Of a stretch of 64,000 bases of DNA, positions 55,644 to 64,000 are shown piece after piece (positions within the stretch are counted from its first letter, which is position 1; each line of letters starts with the position of its first letter). The DNA comes from Wenzhouxiangellaceae bacterium. GTDB lineage: Bacteria > Pseudomonadota > Gammaproteobacteria > Xanthomonadales > Wenzhouxiangellaceae. The DNA lies in the NCBI GenBank assembly GCA_007695005.1, contig REEQ01000091.1, forward strand, positions 1 through 64,000, given 5' to 3'. The position numbers and the translations under genes are program-made. The notes under the pieces were generated by a model. The model worked only from the letters and a program-made list of their open reading frames with translations, searched no databases and was not told the origin of the DNA.

Positions 55644-55908
55644 GTTGCTTTCCTTGCGTTTTCGGGTATCTGAATGATGACCAAGTGCCTGGCTGACGGG
55701 CAGCTTCGACCTTGACTCCGGTCTGGAGAGCTCATGCATCAAGGCCCGGCTGCCGCCGATTCGCCCCGCCGCCTGACATTCCCCATCCGAGCTCGCAGCT
55801 TAGCATATTGCCGGTCGAGCAGGCCACGCCGGACTTGAAACCGGGCCGGTCTGCGTGCATGTCCTGAACGACGCAGCTTTGTCAATCTTCCAAGGAGAAC
55901 GCAACGAG

Positions 55909-56577
55909 ATGAAAACCGCACTTGTCACAGGCGCCAATCGCGGAATCGGGCTGGAGCTGGTCCGCCAGCTCAAGCATCGGGGTTATCAGGTGATCGCCGT
56001 ATGCCGGGAGTCTTCGCCTGAGCTCGACCAGGCATCGGTCCGGATCGAGAGTGGCATCGACATTACCAGTGCCGAGGATCTGAAAGCCCTGACCGGCCGC
56101 CTGGCCGATATTCGCCTGGACCTGCTGATCAACAATGCCGGGTTGCTGCGCAACTCCAGCCTGGCAGGTATCGAGGATGAGCTCGACGGCTGGCGCGCCC
56201 AGATCGAAGTCAATTCACTGGCGCCAATCCGGGTGACCAGCGCCCTGGCCGACAAGCTGGGCTCTGGCGCCAAGGTCATCGTCATTACTTCTCGCATGGG
56301 CTCGATTGCCGACAATACTTCCGGCGGTCATATGGCATATCGCATGTCCAAGGCTGCCGTCAATGCGGCCACAGTCTCACTGGCCCATGAGCTGAAGGAG
56401 CGCGGCATAGCAGTCGGCCTGCTGCACCCCGGCTATGTGCGTACCGGGATGACCGGCAACACCGGCCATATCGACCCGGATGAGGCCGCAGCCGGCCTGA
56501 TTGCCCGGATCGAGGAGCTGAGCCTGGACACTACCGGCAGCTTCCACCACGCCAACGGCGAAGCACTGCCCTGGTAA
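55909..56577 (+). CDS. Short-chain dehydrogenase/reductase, YciK/CsgA-like group
   Basis: This 222-residue classical SDR has the cofactor motif TGANRGIG (7-14), NNAG (75-78), Ser128 in TSRMGS and the catalytic Y144-x3-K148 in YRMSKAA. The short form with no long C-terminal extension resembles SDRs named after CsgA of myxobacteria. The substrate is unknown. The ATG at 55909 has AAGGAG at 55892-55897. The 265 bases upstream, shared with the divergent small secreted-protein gene, hold no recognised gene. Confidence 0.86.
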   Translation: MKTALVTGANRGIGLELVRQLKHRGYQVIAVCRESSPELDQASVRIESGIDITSAEDLKALTGRLADIRLDLLINNAGLLRNSSLAGIEDELDGWRAQIEVNSLAPIRVTSALADKLGSGAKVIVITSRMGSIADNTSGGHMAYRMSKAAVNAATVSLAHELKERGIAVGLLHPGYVRTGMTGNTGHIDPDEAAAGLIARIEELSLDTTGSFHHANGEALPW

Positions 56578-56618
56578 CGAGTGACTATTGGTGGCAGAGC
56601 TAAGAAGTACTGGCTAAC

Positions 56619-56689
56619 CAACCGCAAGACGCGAAGATCGCAAAGATAAAGCATTGTTGTTCTTTGTGTACTTCGCCTCTTCGCGGTTG
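56619..56689. repeat. Dispersed imperfect palindrome, copy B (SDR-rsgA gap)
   Basis: The left arm begins CAACCGC followed by AAGACGCGAAG and CGCAAAGA; the right arm has TTCTTTG, ACTTCGCC and TCTTCGCGGTTG, the inverse complement with a few mismatches. The arms end at 56619 and 56689, between two convergent genes. It resembles copies A and C in layout and core. Confidence 0.6.
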
Positions 56690-56712
56690 CTATTCATTTC
56701 TTTGTAATTTTC

Positions 56713-57588
56713 CTATCGCCCGAGGCGTTTCTGTTCGCGCAGCAGGCGGATCCAGGCCTGGTAGCGGGCAGGGGGGATCTGGCCGGTTTCGCTGGCCGCG
56801 CGAATCGCGCAGCCAGGCTCGGTGAGGTGGCGGCAATTGCGGAAGCGGCAGCTGGCTTCCAGTCGACCAAATTCAGGAAAGCCGCGCTCGAGCTCGACAC
56901 TTTCCATGGTCCAGAGACCGAACTCCCAGACGCCCGGCGTGTCGACCAGCCAGGCGCCGGAGGGCAATTGGTGCAGGGTGGCGCTGGTGGTCGTGTGCGT
57001 TCCCTTGCCCGTGACCCGAGACAGGGCGCCGGTTTGCCGGGCCAGATCGGGTACCAGGGCATTGAGCAGGGAGGTCTTGCCGACGCCGGACTGCCCGGCC
57101 AGCAAACTGACGCCGTCGGCGAGCAGCGCCGGCAGCTCGCCCAGTTCCGCAGCAGGGCGGCAGCGACAGTGAATGACGCGGATGCCGAGGGCTGTGAAGT
57201 CAGACAGTTCACTGAAAGGCGGCCGGTCGGGCGTAGCCAGGTCGGACTTGTTGATCACGATCACCGGCTGGATGTCGCGAATAAGGGCCGCCGCGACATA
57301 GCGGTGCAACAGGTCAGGGCTGGGCGCGGGTTCTGCAGCGATGACTATCAGGGCCCGATCCAGGTTCGCCGCCAAGGCCTTGAAGCGGCCATGCTGGTCA
57401 CCACGACCGAACTCGTTCTTTCGTTCTTCGATGACAGTCAGGCTGCCGGCTGGGTCCAGCGCGATACGATCGCCGGGCAGCGGTCGGCCCAGCCGACGCG
57501 GAAAGTGAAAGGTTTGCAGCTCGCCGCTTGTGGCGATGGCGACGCCGCGGTTGCTGTGGGCCTCGACGACCAGCGCCTGGGCGCTCAT
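56713..57588 (-). CDS. rsgA: Ribosome small subunit-dependent GTPase A
   Basis: RsgA helps mature the 30S subunit. The 291-residue protein has an N-terminal OB fold, then the circularly permuted GTPase domain: NKSD (G4) comes before GQSGVGKTS (G1) and VDTPGVWEF (G3). A zinc site (C, C, H and C in CRFRNCRHLTEPGC) closes the domain. The permuted order is diagnostic. The ATG at 57588 is used because upstream in-frame codons are not conserved. It is divergent from orn, as in E. coli. Confidence 0.94.
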   Translation of the reverse strand: MSAQALVVEAHSNRGVAIATSGELQTFHFPRRLGRPLPGDRIALDPAGSLTVIEERKNEFGRGDQHGRFKALAANLDRALIVIAAEPAPSPDLLHRYVAAALIRDIQPVIVINKSDLATPDRPPFSELSDFTALGIRVIHCRCRPAAELGELPALLADGVSLLAGQSGVGKTSLLNALVPDLARQTGALSRVTGKGTHTTTSATLHQLPSGAWLVDTPGVWEFGLWTMESVELERGFPEFGRLEASCRFRNCRHLTEPGCAIRAASETGQIPPARYQAWIRLLREQKRLGR

Positions 57589-57644
57589 TCGGGAACGCTC
57601 CGTTGGTATAGTGCATCGAAGCAAATTTGTCCGCGAGTGCCTTG

Positions 57645-58199
57645 ATGAACGAACAGAACCTGGTCTGGATCGATCTGGAGATGACCGGCCTTGATCCGCT
57701 GCGTGACACGATCATCGAAATCGCCACAGTCGTTACCGATGCCCAGCTTGAGGAAGTGGCCGAGGGGCCAGTCATCGCGATAGCCACCGCCAGGGAGCGG
57801 TTGCAAGCCATGGATGAGTGGAACACCCGCACCCACGGTGAATCTGGCTTGATCGAGCGGTGCATGAAAAGCCGGATCGATCTGGCCGAAGCCGAGCGCC
57901 AGACCCTGGCCTTCCTCAGCGAACACGTGGTAGCGGGAGTGTCGCCGATGTGCGGCAACTCGATCTGTCAGGATCGGCGGTTTCTGGCGCGCTGGATGCC
58001 GGGGCTGGAAGCCTGGTTTCACTACCGTAACCTGGATGTCAGCACGGTCAAGGAACTGGCGCGACGATGGGCGCCGGCCATAGCCGAGGGCCTGGTCAAG
58101 GACTCCAGCCACCAGGCCCTGGCAGACATCAGGGATTCGATTGACGAACTGCGCTACTACCGGCGCCACATGGGCGCCTTGTCCGGGCTCGAGGGCTGA
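57645..58199 (+). CDS. orn: Oligoribonuclease
   Basis: Orn degrades dinucleotides and pGpG to monomers. The 184-residue DEDDh exonuclease has D10 and E12 in WIDLEMTGL, the middle metal Asp in MCGNSICQD and [14 protein letters not shown] at the end, which holds the catalytic His and last Asp. An upstream TTG would add six residues; the ATG at 57645 fits the family. A TATAGT at 57607-57612 may be the promoter -10 box. Its stop is 14 bases from the ppsA stop, with a shared hairpin. Confidence 0.95.
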   Translation: MNEQNLVWIDLEMTGLDPLRDTIIEIATVVTDAQLEEVAEGPVIAIATARERLQAMDEWNTRTHGESGLIERCMKSRIDLAEAERQTLAFLSEHVVAGVSPMCGNSICQDRRFLARWMPGLEAWFHYRNLDVSTVKELARRWAPAIAEGLVKDSSHQALADIRDSIDELRYYRRHMGALSGLEG

Positions 58200-58217
58200 G
58201 CGCTGCCAAAGGCTCAG
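58196..58217. terminator. Hairpin over the convergent orn and ppsA stop codons
   Basis: CTGAGC (58196-58201) pairs with GCTCAG (58212-58217), enclosing ten bases. It lies between and partly over the two convergent stop codons, so it may end both transcripts. There is no long T tract. Confidence 0.4.
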
Positions 58218-60574
58218 TCTTCGCGAGACGCAGCGAGACGACGCCAGGTATCGACCACGGTATCAGGGTTCAAGGACATGCTCTCGATCCCCTGATCCAT
58301 CAGCCACTGGGCCAGGTCGGGATAGTCTGATGGCCCCTGGCCGCAAATGCCGATGTACTTGCCCTGCTCACGACAGGTCTTGATCGCCATGGCCAGCAGG
58401 GCCTTGACCGCGCCATCGCGCTCGTCAAACCGGTGCGCAACCAGGGCGGAGTCTCGATCCAGTCCTAGGGTGAGCTGGGTCATGTCGTTGGAGCCGATCG
58501 AAAAGCCGTCGAAGTACTCAAGGAACTGCTCGGCCAGCAGCGCATTGGATGGCAGCTCGCACATCATGATCAGCTTCAGGCCGTGTTCACCGCGCTTCAG
58601 ACCGAACTGTTCCAGCACCTTGACGACATCGCGCGCTTCGTCGACCGTGCGCACAAAGGGAATCATCGCCCAGACATGGTCCAGGCCCATGTCCTCGCGC
58701 ACTTTCTTCAACGCCTTGCACTCAAGCTCGAAAGCGGCCTTGAACTTGGCGTCCACATAGCGCGAGGCACCGCGCCAGCCGATCATGGGGTTTTCCTCGT
58801 CCGGCTCGTACTGCTCGCCGCCGATCAGGTTGGCATATTCATTGCTTTTGAAGTCGGACAGCCGCACGATCACCGGATTAGGGCCGAAGGGGGCGGCAAT
58901 GGTGGCAATGCCCTCGGCCAGCTTGTCGATGTAGAAGGAAACGGGATCAGCGTAGCCCGCGATTCGGCGATCGATCTCGGCTCGCACATCATCAGCCTGT
59001 CGGTCGTATTCCAGCAAGGCGCGGGGGTGTATGCCGATCATCCGATTGATGATGAACTCAAGGCGGGCAAGGCCAATACCATGATTGGGGATCTGGGCAA
59101 AATCGAAAGCGCGATCGGCGTTGGCGACGTTCATCATGATCTTCAGCGGCGCTTCGGGCATGTCATCGAGGGTGTCCTCGGCAACGCTGAAGGCCAGCTT
59201 GCCGCGATAGATGCGGCCGGTGTCGCCTTCGGAGCAGGCAACGGTGACCCGCTCGCCGTGCGGGATTCGATCGGTGGCGTCACCGCAGCCGACTACGGCA
59301 GGGATGCCAAGCTCGCGGGCGATGATGGCGGCATGACAGGTGCGGCCACCACGGTTGGTGACGATGGCTGCGGCCCGCTTCATGATCGGCTCCCAGTCCG
59401 GGTCGGTCATGTCGGTAATCAGCACATCGCCGGCCGCGACATCGTGCATTTGATCGAGGCTCTGGATAACACGGGCAATTCCCTGGCCGATGCGCTGACC
59501 AATGGCGCGTCCCTCTGACAGCACTTCTCCGCTTTCTTCAAGCCGAAATCGCTCCATCGCCTGGCCGGAACGGCTCTTCACCGTCTCCGGACGCGCCTGC
59601 AGGATGAAAAGTTCGCCGGTATGACCGTCCTTGCCCCACTCGATGTCCATTGGTCGACCGTAGTGCTTCTCGATGGTCATGGCCATCCTGGCCAGCGCCG
59701 TTGCCTCGTCATCGGAAATCGAGAATCGCTGCCGTTCGGCATCCGGAGTGTCCTCGGTGATGACGCCGCCACCTTCACCGTAAATCATGCGGGTGGCCTT
59801 GCTGCCCAGGGAGCGCCTCAGAATGGCTGGTCTGCCCGCGTCCAGATTGGGCTTGAATAGATAGAATTCGTCCGGGTTGACCGCCCCCTGGACAACGCTT
59901 TCACCAAGGCCATAGCTTGAGGTCAGGAACACCACGTTGCGGTAGCCGGACTCGGTGTCGAGGGTGAACATGACACCGGCAGCGCCGCTGCCGGCGCGGA
60001 CCATGAGCTGTATCCCGGCCGACAGGGCAACCTCGTGGTGTTCGAAACCATGGTGGACCCGATAGGCGATGGCTCGATCGTTGTAGAGACTGGCGAAGAC
60101 CTCGTGGATCTTTGTCACCACCTGGTCAATGCCGCGTACGTTCAGGAATGTTTCCTGCTGGCCGGCAAATGAAGCATCGGGCAGGTCTTCAGCGGTTGCC
60201 GAGGAGCGAACGGCAACGGCGAGATCATCGCCATAGCGGCTCTGCATGCTTCCCCAGGCAGCGCGCACGGCCTGCTCGAGTTCGGCCTGCAGCGGTGTCT
60301 CCATGATCCACTGCCGAATCTGCTTCCCGGTCTCTGCCAGAGCTCGGGTATCGTCGGCATCCAGCGTCTCCAGTGTTGTTCGAATACGTTCGGCCAGGCC
60401 GGACTGCTGCAGAAAGTCGCGGTAGGCCAGGGCGGTGGTAGCGAATCCACCCGGCACGCTGACCCCGAGATCGCTCAAGTGGGCGATCATCTCGCCCAGG
60501 GAGGAATTCTTGCCGCCGACCTTTTCCAGGTCGTTCATGCCAAGCTCGTCAAGCCAGAGGATATACTCGGTCAC
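58214..60574 (-). CDS. ppsA: Phosphoenolpyruvate synthase
   Basis: PpsA converts pyruvate to PEP with ATP for gluconeogenesis. The 786-residue protein has the N-terminal [11 protein letters not shown] (nucleotide-binding domain), the phosphohistidine domain with the active His in [15 protein letters not shown], and the C-terminal PEP/pyruvate barrel with [13 protein letters not shown]. The start is GTG at 60574, which gives the family-typical [11 protein letters not shown] at the N-terminus. It is divergent from ppsR, whose product switches it on and off by phosphorylation. Confidence 0.96.
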   Translation of the reverse strand: MTEYILWLDELGMNDLEKVGGKNSSLGEMIAHLSDLGVSVPGGFATTALAYRDFLQQSGLAERIRTTLETLDADDTRALAETGKQIRQWIMETPLQAELEQAVRAAWGSMQSRYGDDLAVAVRSSATAEDLPDASFAGQQETFLNVRGIDQVVTKIHEVFASLYNDRAIAYRVHHGFEHHEVALSAGIQLMVRAGSGAAGVMFTLDTESGYRNVVFLTSSYGLGESVVQGAVNPDEFYLFKPNLDAGRPAILRRSLGSKATRMIYGEGGGVITEDTPDAERQRFSISDDEATALARMAMTIEKHYGRPMDIEWGKDGHTGELFILQARPETVKSRSGQAMERFRLEESGEVLSEGRAIGQRIGQGIARVIQSLDQMHDVAAGDVLITDMTDPDWEPIMKRAAAIVTNRGGRTCHAAIIARELGIPAVVGCGDATDRIPHGERVTVACSEGDTGRIYRGKLAFSVAEDTLDDMPEAPLKIMMNVANADRAFDFAQIPNHGIGLARLEFIINRMIGIHPRALLEYDRQADDVRAEIDRRIAGYADPVSFYIDKLAEGIATIAAPFGPNPVIVRLSDFKSNEYANLIGGEQYEPDEENPMIGWRGASRYVDAKFKAAFELECKALKKVREDMGLDHVWAMIPFVRTVDEARDVVKVLEQFGLKRGEHGLKLIMMCELPSNALLAEQFLEYFDGFSIGSNDMTQLTLGLDRDSALVAHRFDERDGAVKALLAMAIKTCREQGKYIGICGQGPSDYPDLAQWLMDQGIESMSLNPDTVVDTWRRLAASRED

Positions 60575-60643
60575 CAGGATTCAGCCGCTGCGTCTGCAAA
60601 GGGCAGTATTGTACCCAAACCCAGCTGCGATTTTATCGAACCC

Positions 60644-61459
60644 ATGCGCAGAACCGCCTTCTTCGTCTCCGACGGCACGGCCATTACCGCGGAAACCTTT
60701 GGCCACAGCCTGTTGACTCAGTTTTCCTGCGTCGACTTTCGCCAGATCAGGCTTCCTTTTGTCGATACGCATGAAAAGGCGAGAGATGCGGTATCACTGA
60801 TCAACCGGGCCGCAGAAGCGGATCAGCACAAGCCGCTGGTATTCAGCACTATCGTCGATGCTGACATCGGTCGTGAGCTGTTCGCTTGCGACGGTCATGT
60901 GTTTGACATGTTTGCCACCTTCATGGAGCCGTTGGAGTCGATTCTCGGCGTTGAGCGCTCGCCCCGCGTCGGCCAGGCGCATGGCATGGGCAACACGCAC
61001 GCCTATGAAGATCGGATGGAGGCAACCAACTATGCGCTGGCCCATGATGACGGCATCAGCAAGAAAATGGACCAGGCCGAGGTCATCCTGATCGGCGTGT
61101 CCCGGTCGGGCAAGACACCCACATGCCTCTACATGGCGCTGCATTACGGGATCAAGGCTGCCAACTACCCGCTGACCGAAGAGGATCTCGAACAGCCCCG
61201 ACTGCCAGCATTTCTGCGCAAGCACCGGCAGAAATTGTTCGGGCTGACCATCGATCCTGATCGACTGGCCCAGATTCGCGAACACCGGCGCCCGGGCAGC
61301 CGTTATGCCTCCGTCAAGCAGTGTCGCTACGAGGTCGACGCTGCCGAGGCCATGCTCCGGGCGGAGAAAGTACCCATGCTTTCATCCACCGACTCTTCGG
61401 TGGAAGAGCTGGCAAGTCGAATTCTGCTTGAATTGGGACTGCAACGCGAAGTATTCTGA
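60644..61459 (+). CDS. ppsR: PEP synthase regulatory protein (kinase/phosphorylase)
   Basis: PpsR inactivates PEP synthase by ADP-dependent phosphorylation of a threonine and reactivates it by Pi-dependent removal. The 271-residue DUF299 protein begins RTAFFVSDGTAITAETFGHS, has HGMGNTHAYEDRMEA, the P-loop ILIGVSRSGKTPT near 150 and KQCRYEVDAAEAM towards the end. The ATG at 60644 is preferred as longer readings run through the ppsA start region. Its divergent arrangement with its target gene suggests joint control from the 69-base gap. Confidence 0.95.
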   Translation: MRRTAFFVSDGTAITAETFGHSLLTQFSCVDFRQIRLPFVDTHEKARDAVSLINRAAEADQHKPLVFSTIVDADIGRELFACDGHVFDMFATFMEPLESILGVERSPRVGQAHGMGNTHAYEDRMEATNYALAHDDGISKKMDQAEVILIGVSRSGKTPTCLYMALHYGIKAANYPLTEEDLEQPRLPAFLRKHRQKLFGLTIDPDRLAQIREHRRPGSRYASVKQCRYEVDAAEAMLRAEKVPMLSSTDSSVEELASRILLELGLQREVF

Positions 61460-61592
61460 TTGGCTGGCCGGTAGTGCAAACGACGGCGGGCTTGGTGTCA
61501 GTGCTGATCCGATTCGGATCCGATCGGAACCAAAGGCCGCATGTCCTGTCTGCACTCCGAATACTCACCAACCATCAAGCCTTGGGTTCGAC

Positions 61593-62093
61593 ATGCTGAC
61601 GAGAGTGCGCAATCTGCATCCCCCCGCCAGGGTCCTGGCGCGACGTCTGCCGGAGTTACACACCTCCGTGTTCCGGGCGCTGAACGTGCTCATGCCCGAG
61701 GGCCTGGGGCGCAGCGACTGTCTGGTATCGCGTGTGGGTAATGGTCCGGACCTGTACATGCAAGTCATTGAACGGCACGATTACACGACTTTTCTGCGCC
61801 TGACCTACGTCATTGGGGACCAGCAGCAGCACAATCCGAACGCGCATATCCGCGTCTACCACGACGCGCGCATGGCCGAAGCTACCGCATTCAGCCCGCA
61901 GCAGGGGTTCCATCGGCTGGCCGGGCCCGAGCTGCCCCTGCACGGCCTGGTGGTGCGCAACTGGCGTCTGAATCGGGCCTTGCTGAAGTGGCTGGATTAC
62001 TTGCTGGAGCAGGGCCACAGCGCAGCGACCTTGAAGCCGGTCGAGGAAACGCCGCCTGGCCTGCCACCGCTGGTCGCGCTGGAAGCTGGCTGA
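61593..62093 (+). CDS. DUF1249 (YqiB-like) protein
   Basis: This 166-residue protein has FRALNVLMPEGLGRSDCLVSR, then YMQVIERHDYTTFLRLTYV and HIRVYHDARMAEATAF, the pattern of the DUF1249 family (E. coli YqiB). No catalytic motif is known and no membrane segment is seen; function is unknown. The start at 61593 (ATG) gives a short arginine-rich N-terminus. It stands between ppsR and carA; the 132 bases upstream contain no recognised gene. Confidence 0.75.
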   Translation: MLTRVRNLHPPARVLARRLPELHTSVFRALNVLMPEGLGRSDCLVSRVGNGPDLYMQVIERHDYTTFLRLTYVIGDQQQHNPNAHIRVYHDARMAEATAFSPQQGFHRLAGPELPLHGLVVRNWRLNRALLKWLDYLLEQGHSAATLKPVEETPPGLPPLVALEAG

Positions 62094-62173
62094 GTCGAGA
62101 GAACTCAGGCCGCGAGCCCCCCCGCGAACTCCTGGGCGGTCGGTCCGGGCTGGCCGTTGGCGCTCGCCTCGGT

Positions 62174-62250
62174 TACAATGGTATCCCGGAGCGGGCCTAG
62201 GGCCCGATGACGCGATTCCCGGGCCGGAACTCAGCAATTCCGGCCCTTTT
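62174..62250 (+). promoter_or_regulatory. carA leader: promoter -10 box, two hairpins and terminator-like attenuator
   Basis: TACAAT at 62174-62179 resembles a -10 box. In the leader CGGGCC/GGCCCG (62192-62206) forms a small hairpin, and GGGCCGGAA (62221-62229) pairs perfectly with TTCCGGCCC (62238-62246), followed by TTTT (62247-62250). The GGGCC and GGCCC blocks of the two hairpins can also pair with each other, so alternative folds are possible. This could be an attenuator or just the terminator of the DUF1249 gene. Confidence 0.5.
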
Positions 62251-62273
62251 CGCATACCCGGAGGTCAAGCATC

Positions 62274-63419
62274 TTGTCCCGAATGCAGGCAATACTGGCG
62301 CTGGAAGACGGCAGCACGTTTTCCGGCCACGGTTTCGGTGCGCCAGGCGCATCTGTCGGCGAGGTCGTTTTCAATACGGCCATGACCGGCTACCAGGAGA
62401 TTCTTACAGATCCAAGTTACGCCGGGCAGCTGGTCACCCTGACCGCGTCCCATGTCGGCAACACCGGCGTCAACGCCGCCGATGTCGAGTCCGGCGGCAT
62501 CCATGCGCGCGGACTGATCGTGCGCCATTATCCGCGCCGCCACAGTTCCTGGCGGGCAGAGCAGTCGCTGGACGAGTACCTGGCCAGCCAGGGAATAAGC
62601 GGCATTGCCGGTCTGGATACCCGCAGCCTGACCATCCATCTGCGCGAGCACGGTGCCCAGAATGGTTGCATCCTGGCCGGTGAGTCGGTCGATGTCGACC
62701 ATGCCATCTCTCTGGCGCAGGCTTGTGCACCCATGACCGGGCAGGATCTGGCCAGCCAGGTCTGCTGTGCCGAACCCTATCTCTGGGAGCAGGGCAGCTT
62801 TGATCTGTCCAGCGGGGAATTCCTTCGCAGCGACGCACGCTTCCACGTTGTCTGCTACGACTTTGGCGTCAAGCACAATATTCTTCGTCTGCTGGTTGAT
62901 GCCGGTTGCCGGGTTACGGTGGTGCCGGCCCGACACACCGTGGAGCAGGTGCTGGCCCTGCAGCCGGACGGCGTCATGCTGTCCAATGGCCCCGGCGATC
63001 CGGAGCCCTGTGACTATGCCATTCGTGCCATCCAGGGGCTGCTGGAGCGTGGTCTGCCCGTGTTCGGCATTTGTCTTGGCCATCAGCTACTGGCCCTGGC
63101 CGCCGGTGCCCGCACCGTAAAGATGAAATTCGGTCACCATGGTGCCAACCATCCAGTCAAGGATCTGGGCAGCGGACAGGTACTGATCACCAGCCAGAAC
63201 CATGGTTTTGCCGTCGATGAGGCCAGTCTGCCCGCCGGCGTTGTGCCCACACACTACTCGCTGTTCGATGGCACCCTGCAGGGCTTCCGCATCGAAGGCA
63301 AGCCGGCGATGGGATTCCAGGGCCATCCCGAAGCCAGCCCGGGCCCGCATGACCTGCGACCGCTGTTCAGCCGCTTCGTCGAGATGATGGAGTCTGCGGC
63401 CAAGGAAGGCCGCTCGTGA
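62274..63419 (+). CDS. carA: Carbamoyl-phosphate synthase small subunit
   Basis: CarA hydrolyses glutamine and channels ammonia to CarB for arginine and pyrimidine synthesis. The 381-residue protein has the N-terminal [10 protein letters not shown] and [11 protein letters not shown], and the class I amidotransferase nucleophile in [16 protein letters not shown] chose the TTG at 62274: GGAGG at 62260-62264 lies nine bases upstream, while the ATG at 62283 is 18 bases away. E. coli carA also starts with TTG. A terminator-like hairpin lies in the leader, and a palindromic repeat separates it from carB. Confidence 0.95.
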   Translation: MSRMQAILALEDGSTFSGHGFGAPGASVGEVVFNTAMTGYQEILTDPSYAGQLVTLTASHVGNTGVNAADVESGGIHARGLIVRHYPRRHSSWRAEQSLDEYLASQGISGIAGLDTRSLTIHLREHGAQNGCILAGESVDVDHAISLAQACAPMTGQDLASQVCCAEPYLWEQGSFDLSSGEFLRSDARFHVVCYDFGVKHNILRLLVDAGCRVTVVPARHTVEQVLALQPDGVMLSNGPGDPEPCDYAIRAIQGLLERGLPVFGICLGHQLLALAAGARTVKMKFGHHGANHPVKDLGSGQVLITSQNHGFAVDEASLPAGVVPTHYSLFDGTLQGFRIEGKPAMGFQGHPEASPGPHDLRPLFSRFVEMMESAAKEGRS

Positions 63420-63422
63420 CCG

Positions 63423-63507
63423 CCATGAAAGTCATTTCACAACGAAGGACACGGAGAGCGCAAAGGTTTGAAATCGTCACTCCTTGTGCTCTTCGTGGGC
63501 TTCATGG
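63423..63507. repeat. Dispersed imperfect palindrome, copy C (carA-carB gap)
   Basis: CCATGAA (63423-63429) pairs with TTCATGG (63501-63507). Inside it ACGAAGGACACGGAGAGCGC faces CTTGTGCTCTTCGTGGG. The layout and ACGAAG/CTTCGT core match copies A and B. It begins four bases after the carA stop. Confidence 0.6.
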
Positions 63508-63556
63508 TTCCAGTCTTTTTCCCCAAAGCCCATGCCTCAAGCATTCAGGTTGAACC

Positions 63557-64000
63557 GTGCCGAAAAGAACTGATATTGAATCCATTCTGATCATCGGGGC
63601 CGGGCCGATCGTTATCGGGCAGGCCTGCGAGTTTGACTACTCCGGCGTTCAGGCGGTCAAGGCCCTGCGCGCTGAGGGTTACCGCGTCATCCTGGTCAAC
63701 TCGAACCCGGCCACCATCATGACCGACCCCGAAGTGGCCGATGCGGTCTACATCGAGCCGATCCGTTGGGATGTGGTCAGAGACGTGATTGCCAAGGAGC
63801 GTCCTGATGCGCTGCTGCCCACCATGGGCGGACAGACGGCGCTCAACTGCGCCCTGGACCTGGCGCGCCACGGCGTTCTGGAGGAGTTCGGCGTCGAGAT
63901 GATTGGCGCATCGAGGGATGCGATCGACATGGCCGAAGACCGCGACCAGTTCCGCAAGGCGATGCAGGAAATCGGTCTGGCCATGCCGGTGGCCGATATT
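63557..64000 (+). CDS. carB: Carbamoyl-phosphate synthase large subunit (3'-truncated by window edge)
   Basis: CarB makes carbamoyl phosphate from bicarbonate, ammonia and two ATP. The first 148 residues are visible and match E. coli CarB closely: [20 protein letters not shown], then [37 protein letters not shown] and [12 protein letters not shown], the start of the first ATP-grasp domain. The start is GTG at 63557 and the end lies beyond the window. The 137-base gap to carA is larger than usual and contains the palindrome copy C. Confidence 0.95.
   Translation, partial: MPKRTDIESILIIGAGPIVIGQACEFDYSGVQAVKALRAEGYRVILVNSNPATIMTDPEVADAVYIEPIRWDVVRDVIAKERPDALLPTMGGQTALNCALDLARHGVLEEFGVEMIGASRDAIDMAEDRDQFRKAMQEIGLAMPVADI

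Noticed and set aside
62283-62285. ATG as start of carA
   Set aside because: The ribosome-binding site GGAGG is 18 bases away; it fits the TTG at 62274 much better.

Overview
The window is GC-rich, gene-dense chromosomal DNA from a Gram-negative, aerobic, heme A-using bacterium. The gene content (SURF1/CtaA/CtaB assembly genes, a DUF2909 protein, divergent orn/rsgA, ppsA/ppsR, a PilH-like regulator, a BamE-like lipoprotein relative and E. coli-like carAB) points to a gammaproteobacterium, perhaps near Xanthomonadales/Chromatiales such as Wenzhouxiangellaceae. That placement is inference from protein character only. I saw no rRNA, tRNA, CRISPR array, insertion sequence or prophage, and no gene-free stretch longer than about 300 bases.

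Layout. 1-5484: a translationally coupled branched-chain amino acid operon (ilvE 3' part, leuC, leuD, leuB, ilvA). 5558-10230: an FGGY kinase, a TVP38/VTT membrane protein, a thioredoxin-CcdA-like fusion and a polyprenyl-phosphate glycosyltransferase. 10240-19772: a minus-strand array that reads, in transcription order, RuBisCO-like protein, SlyD-type isomerase, P-type ATPase, Uup ABC-F ATPase, two small glycosyltransferase-like proteins, a sterol-desaturase-family hydroxylase and an ArsS-type radical SAM enzyme. 19871-22369: trpS, a fumarylacetoacetase-family hydrolase and two tandem fluoride-channel subunits. 22501-23280: a diguanylate cyclase behind a near-consensus sigma-54 promoter. 23281-24492: a TraB-family membrane protein.

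24574-28744 is the most interesting block: a four-gene overlapping operon with a C39-like peptidase, an RLAN/ATP-grasp (RimK-type) ligase, a GCS2-type carboxylate-amine ligase and an N-formylglutamate amidohydrolase-family protein. It looks like a system that makes and trims an unknown amide-linked small peptide or protein tag. Then come a GDPD-like protein, gyrA, a secreted Tricorn-type protease, gcvP, the heme A/SURF1 cluster, DUF2909, a peroxiredoxin, a PilH-like regulator and an AcuI-type reductase.

44368-50022 encodes the 2-oxoglutarate dehydrogenase complex (sucA, sucB, lpdA). After it are purB-roxA, a flavodoxin-fold reductase, the agmatine operon (small secreted protein, aguA, aguB), an SDR, divergent rsgA/orn, divergent ppsA/ppsR, a DUF1249 protein and carA with the start of carB. 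carA has a terminator-like hairpin in its leader and a TTG start. Three imperfect palindromes built on a CACGAAG-like core lie in gaps (near 45.9, 56.65 and 63.46 kb) and look like one dispersed repeat family.
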